This document shows, in pieces, positions 45,806 through 54,565 of a DNA stretch of 64,000 bases. The notes below the pieces were generated by a model that did not search any database, had not been told where the DNA came from, and worked only from the letters and a program-made list of their open reading frames with translations. Made by a program: the position numbers and the translations under genes. Each line of letters opens with the position of its first letter. Position 1 is the stretch's first letter. This DNA is from Kineothrix alysoides (GTDB lineage Bacteria > Bacillota > Clostridia > Lachnospirales > Lachnospiraceae): positions 1,488,001 through 1,552,000 of the forward strand of contig NZ_JPNB01000001.1 in assembly GCF_000732725.1 (NCBI RefSeq). Reading direction: 5' to 3'.

Positions 45806-46583
45806 TCAGGAAAAGTATGAGCGTTCCCATCGCAGACAGAAACGTCTTGTCACTGCCGCCCGCTTATTTATTCTCGTTTTCTTTCTCGCCCTTTGGGAAT
45901 TTTCTGCCCGCGAGGGATATATCGATTCTTTCTTTTTCAGCAGTCCAAGCAAGGTGACGGCCTGCTTCATCGGTATGGTAAAGGATTTATCCTTTTTTTC
46001 CAATGCAGGTATCACTCTGTTAGAGACGATTGTAAGCTTCGCCCTCGTTTTCATGATAGGAATGGTTTCCGCCACGATTTTATGGTATTCCAAAAAGTGC
46101 TCGGAAATTTTAGAACCATATCTTGTTATTTTGAACAGCCTGCCCAAATCAGCCCTTGCCCCTTTATTCATCGTATGGCTGGGGACCGGCATCAATACTA
46201 TTATCGTAGCGGGTATTTCCGTCGCCATCTTCGGCTCTGTCATCAACCTTTATACTGGTTTTAAGCAAGTGGACGAGGAGAAGATAAAATTGATCTATAC
46301 CTTGGGCGGACAAAAAAAAGATGCTTTTACAAAAGTAGTCCTCCCTGGTTCCGTCCCTATTATTTTGAGTAATATGAAAGTCAACATCGGCCTCGCTCTC
46401 GTAGGCGTTATCATCGGCGAATTTCTCGCGGCTAGAAGGGGACTGGGGTATTTGATTATTTATGGATCTCAGGTTTTTCAACTGAACCTCGTCATTACCT
46501 CCATCATCATTTTGTGCCTTATCGCTATGGGTTTGTATCAGATGATTCAGGCTTTGGAGCATTATTATAAGAGAAAAATATAA
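45768..46583 (+). CDS. ABC transporter permease (SsuC/TauC type)
   Basis: A 271-residue permease with about six membrane segments (first LFILVFFLALWEFSA) and the conserved loop KLIYTLGGQKKDAFTKVVLP, the EAA-type contact for the ATPase, followed by VIIGEFLAARRGLGYLIIYG. It starts inside the ATPase gene with GGAG eight bases before its ATG. The N-terminus is basic (about residues 10-30). A binding protein must be encoded elsewhere. Confidence 0.88.
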   Translation: MRTTSKTPHLLSNQEKYERSHRRQKRLVTAARLFILVFFLALWEFSAREGYIDSFFFSSPSKVTACFIGMVKDLSFFSNAGITLLETIVSFALVFMIGMVSATILWYSKKCSEILEPYLVILNSLPKSALAPLFIVWLGTGINTIIVAGISVAIFGSVINLYTGFKQVDEEKIKLIYTLGGQKKDAFTKVVLPGSVPIILSNMKVNIGLALVGVIIGEFLAARRGLGYLIIYGSQVFQLNLVITSIIILCLIAMGLYQMIQALEHYYKRKI

Positions 46584-46599
46584 TTTAAGGAAAAATAGG

Positions 46600-46628
46600 T
46601 TGACAAACGAACACGTAAAGAGTATGTT
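46600..46628 (+). promoter_or_regulatory. Strong promoter of the exporter leader
   Basis: Perfect TTGACA, 17-bp spacer, TATGTT, 17 bp after the permease stop. Transcription would begin near 46635, about 50 nt before the leader ORF. Confidence 0.7.
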
Positions 46629-46683
46629 AATAGTGCGTCTGAAAATTTACGAATTAATAAAACTTGGAAAGGAGGAAGAAATT

Positions 46684-46773
46684 ATGACGAATAAATATGC
46701 TTTTAATAAAGACAGTAACCTTCAATTGAATAGCCGTTTTAATGGAATTGCCTCCGGTGACAGGAATAATTGA
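46684..46773 (+). CDS. 29-residue leader peptide upstream of the ABC exporter
   Basis: ATG with an excellent ribosome binding site (AAAGGAGG, nine bases upstream) opens a 29-codon frame, MTNKYAFNKDSNLQLNSRF followed by NGIASGDRNN, ending in TGA. It lies between a strong promoter and two rho-independent terminators, 160 bp before a heterodimeric ABC exporter. The hydrophilic, Asn-rich peptide has no signal or membrane segment. The arrangement equals that of the bmrB leader before bmrCD in Bacillus subtilis, where ribosome stalling by antibiotics permits readthrough. A leader role is inferred; a small functional protein is the alternative. Confidence 0.6.
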   Translation: MTNKYAFNKDSNLQLNSRFNGIASGDRNN

Positions 46774-46806
46774 TTCGATATATCATATTGTATATCTCGT
46801 TTGCTG

Positions 46807-46838
46807 ATGCGGTCCGATTTATTTGACCGCATTTTTTT
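46807..46838 (+). terminator. Leader terminator 1 (possible attenuator)
   Basis: Stem ATGCGGTC / GACCGCAT followed by seven T, 34 bp after the leader peptide stop. Confidence 0.85.
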
Positions 46839-46859
46839 ATTCTCTTTGCGTCCAAATTT

Positions 46860-46890
46860 AAAGCCGTGGCACTTTCTGCCACGGCTTTTT
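46860..46890 (+). terminator. Leader terminator 2 (possible attenuator)
   Basis: Stem AAAGCCGTGGCA / TGCCACGGCTTT with loop CTTTC and TTTTT. The second in tandem, 44 bp before the first exporter gene. Confidence 0.85.
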
Positions 46891-46933
46891 ATATGAGCAC
46901 TTTTCTTAATTTATAAAATCGGGGAGGAACCTT

Positions 46934-48685
46934 ATGAAAAACAATTATCCTACTAAAAAGCTATCAGCCTACATATTCGAGCATAAATTTACTTATATTT
47001 TTGCAATCCTGTCCATGATTATCAGCGTTTCGCTGGATCTGATAGCACCACAGCTCACCAAGCACATCATCGATGATGTCATCGTGGGCGGACAGACCGA
47101 TAAGCTTATGTATCTCTTAGGCGGTATCCTTATCGTCGGCATCGGACGATGTATTTTCCAATATCTTAAGGAGTACGCCTTCGATGTAGCCGGTATACGA
47201 ATCACCGCGAAAATGCGCCGCCATCTCTTCGATCACATTCAGTCGCTGAGCGCGGACTTCTTCGAGCGAACCAATACCGGAGAACTGATGGCCCGTATCA
47301 AGGATGATATCGACAGAATCGGCGATGCACTTACCTTTGTAGGTATGCTGATAATCGAAGTCATCATTCATACTTCTATCGTGCTCTTTTTTATGTTCAA
47401 TCTGGATGCGAGGCTGGCGCTTCTTCCTACTGCGTTCATGATCATCGCTGCTACTATCGCCATTACTATGGAAAGAAAGCTGGACTCTGTATATGAAGCG
47501 ATCAGCGAGGAAAATGCTATTTTAAATACAGTAGCCGAAGAAAACCTCGCCGGTGTGCGCACAGTAAAAGCATTTGCGCGGGAAAAATTTGAAATCGGCA
47601 AATTTTTATCTCACAATAAAAAGTACTACGAGCTCAATATGCGTCAGTCCAAGATTTTTGTAACCTACTATCCGTATCTTTCCTTTATCACGAAATTACT
47701 TCCTCTTCTCATTCTTCTGTTCGGAGGTGTCCTCGTGATGAAAAAGGATCTTACCTTAGGCTCTTTAGGCGCTTTCGTGGAATATTCCATGAACATCGTA
47801 TGGCCTATGGAAATGCTTGGGTGGCTGACCAACAGCTTCTCTTCTGCGGTGGCTTCTAACAGGAAGCTGAGCAAAATTTATAAAGAAACGCCGACTATCG
47901 TGGAAAAGGAAGAGCCGACCATCCTTGAGCAAGTAAATGGAGGGATAGAATTTTCCAACGTTTCCTTCAGCAAAACGGATGCCGAGACCTCCGCCAAGGT
48001 AGATATTTTAAACGATGTCTCCTTCCGCGTAGAAGAGGGCAAAACCATCGGTATCATGGGCGCCACCGGGGCGGGAAAAAGCTCCATCATTCATCTCCTC
48101 CAGCGCTTTTACGATGTTACGAACGGCTCCATTCGTATCGACGGCGTAAATATAGAGAATATGAGCTTAAAACAGTTAAGGGGAAGTATTTCCCTGGTCA
48201 TGCAGGACGTATTCCTGTTTTCAGATACGATTAATGAAAATGTAAAGCTGGGAAAAAGGGAGCATCTGGATACTGCAGCGGTAAAGCTGGCTTCTTTTGA
48301 GGCACAAGCCAGCAACTTCATCGAGCGAATGGATAACCAGTATGAAACGGTTATCGGCGAACGAGGCGTGGGGCTTTCCGGCGGACAGAAGCAGCGCATC
48401 AGCATCGCCCGCGCTCTGGCTAAACGCAATCCGATTCTCGTCCTGGACGACTCCACCTCCGCTTTGGATATGGAAACGGAACAAATGATACAGCAGACCC
48501 TGAGCGAACTGGAGCATACCACAAAAATAATCATTGCACATCGTGTCAGCTCCGTAATAAACGCCGATGAAATTATCGTTTTGGAAAACGGTACTATCGC
48601 AGAACGCGGCACACACGAAACGCTGCTTAAAAAAGGCGGGCTTTACTATACCACTTATGCAGCTCAATACAAGGGAGGTGAATAA
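46934..48685 (+). CDS. Heterodimeric ABC exporter subunit with degenerate catalytic site (BmrC-like)
   Basis: A 583-residue half-transporter: six membrane segments (about 1-310) and a nucleotide-binding domain with Walker A GATGAGKSSII, signature GVGLSGGQKQRISIARA, Walker B ILVLDDSTSALD and H-loop IIIAHRVSS. The residue after Walker B is Asp instead of the catalytic Glu, the mark of the degenerate site in heterodimeric exporters such as BmrCD, LmrCD and TM287/288. GGGGAGG precedes the ATG. Its stop overlaps the ribosome binding site of the partner gene. Multidrug export is the likely function. Confidence 0.9.
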   Translation: MKNNYPTKKLSAYIFEHKFTYIFAILSMIISVSLDLIAPQLTKHIIDDVIVGGQTDKLMYLLGGILIVGIGRCIFQYLKEYAFDVAGIRITAKMRRHLFDHIQSLSADFFERTNTGELMARIKDDIDRIGDALTFVGMLIIEVIIHTSIVLFFMFNLDARLALLPTAFMIIAATIAITMERKLDSVYEAISEENAILNTVAEENLAGVRTVKAFAREKFEIGKFLSHNKKYYELNMRQSKIFVTYYPYLSFITKLLPLLILLFGGVLVMKKDLTLGSLGAFVEYSMNIVWPMEMLGWLTNSFSSAVASNRKLSKIYKETPTIVEKEEPTILEQVNGGIEFSNVSFSKTDAETSAKVDILNDVSFRVEEGKTIGIMGATGAGKSSIIHLLQRFYDVTNGSIRIDGVNIENMSLKQLRGSISLVMQDVFLFSDTINENVKLGKREHLDTAAVKLASFEAQASNFIERMDNQYETVIGERGVGLSGGQKQRISIARALAKRNPILVLDDSTSALDMETEQMIQQTLSELEHTTKIIIAHRVSSVINADEIIVLENGTIAERGTHETLLKKGGLYYTTYAAQYKGGE

Positions 48686-48686
48686 C

Positions 48687-50459
48687 ATGCCAATTAACTC
48701 ATTTAAGGATGACGAGCAGACGATAGAGGTCAGCAAGCTAAAGACTCTGCGCAGACTCCTCTCCTATCTTTTAACATATAAAAAAGAAATACTGGCGGTT
48801 CTTGCCATTATGGCCTTCTGCGTATTCGTTTCCCTTTTGAATCCGCTGATTATGGAATCCGCCGTAGACGACTATATTTCCAAGGGTGATGTCATAGGAC
48901 TGTTCAAGCTCATAGGCTTTGCACTCTCGCTCAATATTCTGATGGTCATCGGCATTAAGATTCGTATGTATGTCATGGCTAGGGTATGCAACAATATACT
49001 CGTTACCATACGTCAGGATCTATACAGCCACATACAGACCCTGGACTTTCATTTTTTTGACAGCCGTCCTACAGGAAAGATTCTCGCCCGCATCATCGGT
49101 GACATCAATTCCTTAAAGGATGTGCTATCCAACTGTGTTACGACGCTGATCCCCGACTTCATTACGATATGCGCCGTAGTAATCATTATGTTTATTAAAA
49201 ATCCGGTGCTGGCGGCCGCTTCCTTGATCAGCACTCCGCTCATGGCGATATGCCTCTTTCTTATCCAGGTATATTCCCATAAAAGGTGGCAGATATTCCG
49301 GAAAAAGTCTTCCAATTTAAATGCCTTTGTGCATGAAGACTTTTCCGGCATACGCATCATTCAGAGCTTTACTGCGGAGGAAGAAACAAAGCAGACCTTC
49401 CGGGGCCTGGTGAAGGAGCATAGGGATTCCTTTATCTCCGCCATCCGCCTAAACGATGCCTTCGGCTCTGTCATCGACTTCTGCTGGGGAATCGGTACTG
49501 TTATGCTATACTACACAGGCATTATGATACTGGGAACCGATAAAGTATCTGTGGGTATTCTCATCGCTTTCGGTACTTATATCTCTATGTTCTGGCATCC
49601 GATCATGAACCTGAGCAACTTTTATACTCAGCTCATTACGAATATAAGCGGTGCAGAGCGCGTTTTCGAGATTATGGACACCGAGGCTGAAATTACTGAC
49701 GCGGATATGGTTACCGACATTCCTTCCATCGAAGGTAAGGTATGCTTCGAGCATGTTACCTTCTCTTATGCCGGAACGACAAAAGTGTTGGATGACGTGA
49801 GCTTTACAGTGGAGCCGGGCGAAACCATCGCTCTCGTAGGACCTACCGGTGCAGGCAAGACGACCATCGTCAACCTGATCAGCCGCTTCTACGATGTACA
49901 GCAGGGTAACGTATATGTGGACGGCTTCGATGTAAAGACAGTTTCCATCGAAAGCCTCCGCAAGCAGATGGGTATTATGACGCAGGATAACTTCCTTTTT
50001 TCAGGCACTGTAAAGGACAATATTCTTTATGGTAAGCTGGATGCCTCCGACGAGGAAATCGTAACCGCGGCAAAGGCCGTTCATGCCGACAGTTTCATTT
50101 CCAAAATGGAAAAGGGCTATGACTCGGCGCTTTCCGAGCGCGGCGGCAGCTTGTCGGGAGGACAAAAGCAGCTTCTCGCCTTTGCCAGGACGATGGTATC
50201 CATGCCCAAAATACTCATACTGGACGAAGCTACCTCCAGTATCGACACGCAGACGGAACTTCTCGTGCAGGCAGGCATCGAAAGCTTACTGAAGGGACGC
50301 ACTTCTTTCGTGGTAGCTCACCGTCTGTCCACCATACAGAAGGCGGATCGTATCTTCTATATCGATAACGGCCGCATTATCGAGGAGGGCTCTCCCGCAG
50401 ATCTAATGGAAAAAAGAGGCTTTTACTACAATTTATATATGTCTCAGTTCCACTTCTGA
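48687..50459 (+). CDS. Heterodimeric ABC exporter subunit with canonical catalytic site (BmrD-like)
   Basis: A 590-residue half-transporter, partner of the upstream subunit and starting 1 bp after it (GGGAGG before ATG at 48687; an open frame runs 40 codons further upstream inside the neighbour but has no start signal). Six membrane segments are followed by Walker A GPTGAGKTTIV, signature SLSGGQKQLLAFART, Walker B ILILDEATSSID with the catalytic Glu intact, and H-loop FVVAHRLST. The combination of one degenerate and one canonical subunit supports a functional heterodimer. Confidence 0.92.
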   Translation: MPINSFKDDEQTIEVSKLKTLRRLLSYLLTYKKEILAVLAIMAFCVFVSLLNPLIMESAVDDYISKGDVIGLFKLIGFALSLNILMVIGIKIRMYVMARVCNNILVTIRQDLYSHIQTLDFHFFDSRPTGKILARIIGDINSLKDVLSNCVTTLIPDFITICAVVIIMFIKNPVLAAASLISTPLMAICLFLIQVYSHKRWQIFRKKSSNLNAFVHEDFSGIRIIQSFTAEEETKQTFRGLVKEHRDSFISAIRLNDAFGSVIDFCWGIGTVMLYYTGIMILGTDKVSVGILIAFGTYISMFWHPIMNLSNFYTQLITNISGAERVFEIMDTEAEITDADMVTDIPSIEGKVCFEHVTFSYAGTTKVLDDVSFTVEPGETIALVGPTGAGKTTIVNLISRFYDVQQGNVYVDGFDVKTVSIESLRKQMGIMTQDNFLFSGTVKDNILYGKLDASDEEIVTAAKAVHADSFISKMEKGYDSALSERGGSLSGGQKQLLAFARTMVSMPKILILDEATSSIDTQTELLVQAGIESLLKGRTSFVVAHRLSTIQKADRIFYIDNGRIIEEGSPADLMEKRGFYYNLYMSQFHF

Positions 50460-50483
50460 TTTTTCCGGTAACGTTACATTTAA

Positions 50484-50522
50484 ATGCCTATAGGAAATTT
50501 ATTTTTCCTATGGGTATTTTTT
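50484..50522 (+). terminator. Terminator after the ABC exporter
   Basis: Stem ATGCCTATAGGAAA / TTTCCTATGGGTAT (two G-U-compatible differences) followed by TTTTTT. Confidence 0.8.
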
Positions 50523-50587
50523 AGTATTTTTATCCATTCACATAAGCATTTCTTCTTATTTTAATGAGCATTTTTACCATCTTTTCA

Positions 50588-50616
50588 TTGACTTTTTCAC
50601 ATAATTCATGTATTAT
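50588..50616 (+). promoter_or_regulatory. Promoter of the ligase-symporter-thioesterase cluster
   Basis: TTGACT, 17-bp spacer, TATTAT, with the predicted start about 70 bp before the ligase ATG. Confidence 0.65.
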
Positions 50617-50690
50617 TTACTTTATTGGCGCATTGCGTTAAAGCGCGAAAAATATTAATATATTACGATTACATATGGAGAACTATTAAA

Positions 50691-52328
50691 ATGCCTATCA
50701 CTAATTTATTGGAAGAAAATTGTAAGAAATTCGGAGAGGACATCTGTCTTATTGAAATTAATCCGGAGGTAAAGGAAACCCGCCGGGTTACATGGAAAGA
50801 ATATGAATTGATGGAACCAAGCCCTCTTTCTCACTACCGCCGGGAAATCACATGGAACGTTTTCAATGAAAAAGCCAACCGATTTGCCAATCTCCTGCTT
50901 AGCAGGAATGTAAAGAAGGGCGATAAGGTAGCAATTCTTCTTATGAACTGCCTGGAATGGCTTCCCATCTATTTCGGAATACTGAAGACCGGAGCCTTGG
51001 CGGTCCCTCTCAATTTCCGCTATACCTCCGAGGAAATCCAGTATTGCGTGGATCTGGCCGAAGCAGATGTTTTGATTTTCGGTCCTGAATTCATCGGCCG
51101 CGTGGAGGAGAATGCGGATTCCGTCGGCAAGAATCGCCTTTTGTTCTACGTAGGAGAAAATTGCCCCAGCTTTGCGGAAGATTATAATTCGCTGGCAGCC
51201 AATTGCTCCAGTCAGTCGCCCATCGTTTCCCTGACGGACGAAGACGACGCCGCTATTTATTTTTCTTCAGGAACCACCGGATTTCCAAAGGCGATTTTAC
51301 ATAATCACGAAAGCCTGATGCACTCCTGCCTTACAGAGCAAAATCACCATGGACAGACAAAAGACGATGTTTTCTTATGCATTCCTCCCCTTTATCATAC
51401 CGGCGCAAAGATGCACTGGTTCGGCTCTCTTCTTTCCGGAGGAAAAGCCGTCCTGCTTAAGGGAACAAAGCCGGAATACATATTGGATGCAGTATCCAAG
51501 GAAAAATGTACTATCGTATGGCTTCTCGTTCCGTGGGCACAAGATATTTTAGAAGCCCTGGACTGCGGAAAAGTTCATCTTAAGGATTACGACTTATCGG
51601 GATGGAGGCTCATGCATATCGGCGCCCAGCCCGTTCCTCCCAGCCTTATCAAGCATTGGAAGAGTTACTTCCCTAATCATGCCTATGATACTAACTACGG
51701 CCTAAGTGAGTCCATCGGCCCCGGTTGCGTACATCTGGGCGTGGAAAACATTCATAAAGTGGGAGCTATCGGAAAAGCCGGCTACGGCTGGGAAATCAAG
51801 ATCGTGGATGAGAACCGTAGCACGGTAGCTCACGGCGAGGTGGGCGAGCTTGCAGTAAGGGGCCCCGGTGTTATGACTTGCTACTACAACGATGAAATGG
51901 CTACAAAGGAAGTGCTCTCTGACGACGGCTGGCTGTTTACCGGAGATATGGCACAAGAAGACGAGGACGGATTCATCTTCCTCGTAGACCGGAAAAAGGA
52001 TGTCATCATCAGCGGCGGAGAAAATATCTACCCGGTGCAAATCGAGGATTTCCTGCGCGCTCACAAGGCGGTTCACGACGTCGCAGTCATCGGTCTTCCG
52101 GACAAGCGCCTCGGAGAAATTACGGCGGCCATTATCGACTTAAAACCAGGCACGGAATGCACTGCGGCAGAAATCGACGAGTTCTGTCACAAGCTTCCCC
52201 GCTACAAGAGGCCCCATAAGGTCATCTTCGCCGATATACCTCGCAATCCTACCGGCAAGATCGAAAAGCCCAGGCTTAGGGAAAGATACTGTGGTGAAAG
52301 CCTTGTTGCAACTCAAAACCGCGGATAA
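50691..52328 (+). CDS. AMP-forming acyl-CoA synthetase / ligase
   Basis: A 545-residue class I adenylate-forming enzyme that activates a carboxylic acid to its acyl-AMP and CoA thioester. Motifs: the P-loop IYFSSGTTGFPKAI (about residues 185-198), YGLSESIG, the hinge DGWLFTGDMAQ with VDRKKDVIISGGENIYP, and the catalytic lysine in NPTGKIEKP. The start is the ATG at 50691 (GGAG upstream). The genes after it encode a sodium-solute symporter and a thioesterase, suggesting uptake and activation of one carboxylate; chain length and type are unknown. Confidence 0.88.
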   Translation: MPITNLLEENCKKFGEDICLIEINPEVKETRRVTWKEYELMEPSPLSHYRREITWNVFNEKANRFANLLLSRNVKKGDKVAILLMNCLEWLPIYFGILKTGALAVPLNFRYTSEEIQYCVDLAEADVLIFGPEFIGRVEENADSVGKNRLLFYVGENCPSFAEDYNSLAANCSSQSPIVSLTDEDDAAIYFSSGTTGFPKAILHNHESLMHSCLTEQNHHGQTKDDVFLCIPPLYHTGAKMHWFGSLLSGGKAVLLKGTKPEYILDAVSKEKCTIVWLLVPWAQDILEALDCGKVHLKDYDLSGWRLMHIGAQPVPPSLIKHWKSYFPNHAYDTNYGLSESIGPGCVHLGVENIHKVGAIGKAGYGWEIKIVDENRSTVAHGEVGELAVRGPGVMTCYYNDEMATKEVLSDDGWLFTGDMAQEDEDGFIFLVDRKKDVIISGGENIYPVQIEDFLRAHKAVHDVAVIGLPDKRLGEITAAIIDLKPGTECTAAEIDEFCHKLPRYKRPHKVIFADIPRNPTGKIEKPRLRERYCGESLVATQNRG

Positions 52329-52400
52329 AATATCCGGACACGCTGACAATTCATATTCATGTCATTCATGAATTCATATCACTTATGAGAGGGTAAAACT

Positions 52401-53939
52401 ATGTTTATAAAATTAACAATGTTATTAATATTCTTTGCAGTTATGATAGGTATCGGGTTCTATTGCAGAAAGCATGCCACCGATGTCAATGGCTTCGTCT
52501 TGGGTGGAAGGAACGTTGGACCGTGGCTTTCCGCCTTTGCCTACGGCACCTCCTATTTTTCCGCCGTTATCTTCGTCGGCTATGCCGGACAGTTTGGCTG
52601 GAAATACGGTATTTCTGCCACATGGATCGGTATCGGTAACGCCCTGTTAGGTTCTATGCTCGCATGGGTCATCCTGGGACGTCGCACACGCATTATGACC
52701 CAGCATTTGAACAGCGCTACCATGCCCGAATTTTTCGGCAGGCGCTTTCAAAGCAACAGGCTGAAAATTTGTGCGTCAGCCATCGTATTCATTTTCTTGA
52801 TTCCTTATACTGCATCTTTATATAATGGTCTTTCCAGATTGTTCGGAATGGCATTCAACATCGATTATACAGTTTGCATCATTATTATGGCTGTGCTCAC
52901 CGGTGTCTACGTTATCGCCGGAGGATATATGGCTACCGCCATTACCGATTTCGTTCAGGGCATCATCATGCTTTTCGGAATCACGGCGGTCATTGGCGCA
53001 ATCTTAAAAAACAACGGGGGCTTTACCGAGGCTATACACAGCCTCGCTGCTTTTACTGATGAGACGGTGTCCTCCCAGCAGGGAGTGTTCGCTTCCTTCT
53101 TCGGTCCGGACCCGCTGAACCTTCTTGGAGTAATCATTCTGACCTCTCTCGGCACTTGGGGACTTCCTCAGATGGTTCAGAAATTCTATTCCATTAAAAG
53201 TGAAGACTCCATCAAAAAAGGGACTATTATCTCTACTCTTTTCGCAATCGTCATCTCCGGCGGCTGCTATTTTCTCGGCAGCTTCGGACGTTTGTACTCG
53301 GACCGCATCGATATTGCAGCCGAAGGTTACGACTCTGTTGTTCCTACAATGCTTTCCAATCTTTCACCTGCTCTTATGGGATTAGTTATCATATTGGTGC
53401 TTTCCGCTTCTATGTCCACGCTGTCCGCTCTTGTCATGGCTTCCAGTTCTACATTGACAATTGACTTTATAAAGGATAATATAATTAAAAACATGAGCGA
53501 GAAAAAGCAGCTTTTAAGCATCCGTATCCTTATTGTAGTGTTCATCGCCATCTCCGTGGTGATTGCTGTCATACAGTATAAGCAGAACATTACGTTCATT
53601 GCTCAGCTTATGGGTGTGTCTTGGGGTGCTTTGGCAGGATCTTTCCTCGCGCCCTTCCTCTACGGCTTATACTGGAAGAGAGCTACTGCCGCGTCCGTAT
53701 GGACTACGTTCATCTTCGGTTCAGGCTTTATGGTATGCAATTTGCTCTTCCGCAGTCATTTCCCCGCGATATTACAGTCGCCCATCAATGCCGGTGCATT
53801 CGCCATGGTGGCAGGACTTATTCTCGTACCCGTTATCAGCTTGTTTACTCCTAAGCCGGAGGCTCCCTTCATAAGCGCCGCTTTCTCTTGTTATGACAAA
53901 ACGACTCAGGTGCCCGTAAAGGAAGACTTAGGAAAATAA
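52401..53939 (+). CDS. Sodium:solute symporter family protein
   Basis: A 512-residue SSS-family transporter with 12-13 membrane segments. The N-terminus has the family layout FVLGGRNVGPWLSAFAYGTS and the second signature GGYMATAITDFVQGIIMLFG; sodium-site serines lie in LVLSASMSTLSALVMAS. It moves a small organic solute with sodium; relatives carry proline, pantothenate, acetate or other carboxylates. Placed between an acyl-CoA ligase and a thioesterase, a carboxylate substrate is most likely, by inference. Confidence 0.9.
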   Translation: MFIKLTMLLIFFAVMIGIGFYCRKHATDVNGFVLGGRNVGPWLSAFAYGTSYFSAVIFVGYAGQFGWKYGISATWIGIGNALLGSMLAWVILGRRTRIMTQHLNSATMPEFFGRRFQSNRLKICASAIVFIFLIPYTASLYNGLSRLFGMAFNIDYTVCIIIMAVLTGVYVIAGGYMATAITDFVQGIIMLFGITAVIGAILKNNGGFTEAIHSLAAFTDETVSSQQGVFASFFGPDPLNLLGVIILTSLGTWGLPQMVQKFYSIKSEDSIKKGTIISTLFAIVISGGCYFLGSFGRLYSDRIDIAAEGYDSVVPTMLSNLSPALMGLVIILVLSASMSTLSALVMASSSTLTIDFIKDNIIKNMSEKKQLLSIRILIVVFIAISVVIAVIQYKQNITFIAQLMGVSWGALAGSFLAPFLYGLYWKRATAASVWTTFIFGSGFMVCNLLFRSHFPAILQSPINAGAFAMVAGLILVPVISLFTPKPEAPFISAAFSCYDKTTQVPVKEDLGK

Positions 53940-54034
53940 AAATTCGCAGCTTTGTGCTTAAGATATGCAATCCGATTTTAATTTGCACTTATAGCCCGAA
54001 GTTTGCAGGCTATAAGAAAGGCATAAAAATTGAT

Positions 54035-54508
54035 ATGAAGAAAAAGCGCGTTCAAGATTCTATAACAGAACAAATTCATTTTTTGAAATATGAAGATATC
54101 AACGGGGAAGGCCGCCTTTTCGGCGGCCAGCTCGTTTCCTGGATCGATGAAGTGGCAGGGACCGTGGCGAAGCGCCATGCCGCTACACCAATTACCACCG
54201 CCTCCATCGACAACCTTCAATTTAAAAGCGCTGCCTATTTGAACGATCTGGTCGTTATCATAGGCCATGTTACCTATGTAGGTAATACCTCCATGGAGGT
54301 ACGGGTGGATTCCTACGTTGAGGGCATCGACGGGCTGCGCAGACCGATCAATCGGGCTTTTTTAACCTTAGTGGCTCTCGATGACAACCAACTCCCTATA
54401 CCGATTCCTTACGGTCTCTTAATTGAGAACGAGATACAGCAATTGGAATGGGACAATGCAAAAAAGCGTATTGACTTGCGTAAACACAGACAAAAAGAAG
54501 CGTTTTAA
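54035..54508 (+). CDS. Acyl-CoA thioesterase, hotdog fold (YkhA/YciA type)
   Basis: A 157-residue single hotdog domain: FGGQLVSWIDEVAGTVAKRH carries the conserved Gly-Gly and Asp of cytosolic acyl-CoA hydrolases, followed by TTASIDNLQFKSAAYLNDLV and SMEVRVDSYVE. I start it at the ATG at 54035, preceded by AAAGG; open frame extends 27 codons upstream without a convincing start. Its place after the ligase and symporter suggests that it releases CoA from the same acyl thioester or prevents CoA trapping. Confidence 0.85.
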   Translation: MKKKRVQDSITEQIHFLKYEDINGEGRLFGGQLVSWIDEVAGTVAKRHAATPITTASIDNLQFKSAAYLNDLVVIIGHVTYVGNTSMEVRVDSYVEGIDGLRRPINRAFLTLVALDDNQLPIPIPYGLLIENEIQQLEWDNAKKRIDLRKHRQKEAF

Positions 54509-54525
54509 CAAACGCTTCTTTTTTT
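54492..54525 (+). terminator. Terminator of the ligase cluster
   Basis: Stem AAAAAGAAGCGTT / AACGCTTCTTTTT with the thioesterase stop codon in the loop and a run of T after it. Confidence 0.85.
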
Positions 54526-54565
54526 AGCTGAATATCGAACAACTTGTGTGACATATTGCTCACTG

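Noticed and set aside
46860-46890. Second leader hairpin as a riboswitch expression platform
   Set aside because: No ligand-binding aptamer pattern precedes it; the space is taken by the leader ORF and terminator 1, so a translation-based attenuator fits better.
50625-50690. Upstream extension of the acyl-CoA ligase start to 50625
   Set aside because: The extension begins at the predicted transcription start and has no ribosome binding site; the ATG at 50691 starts the family-typical N-terminus.
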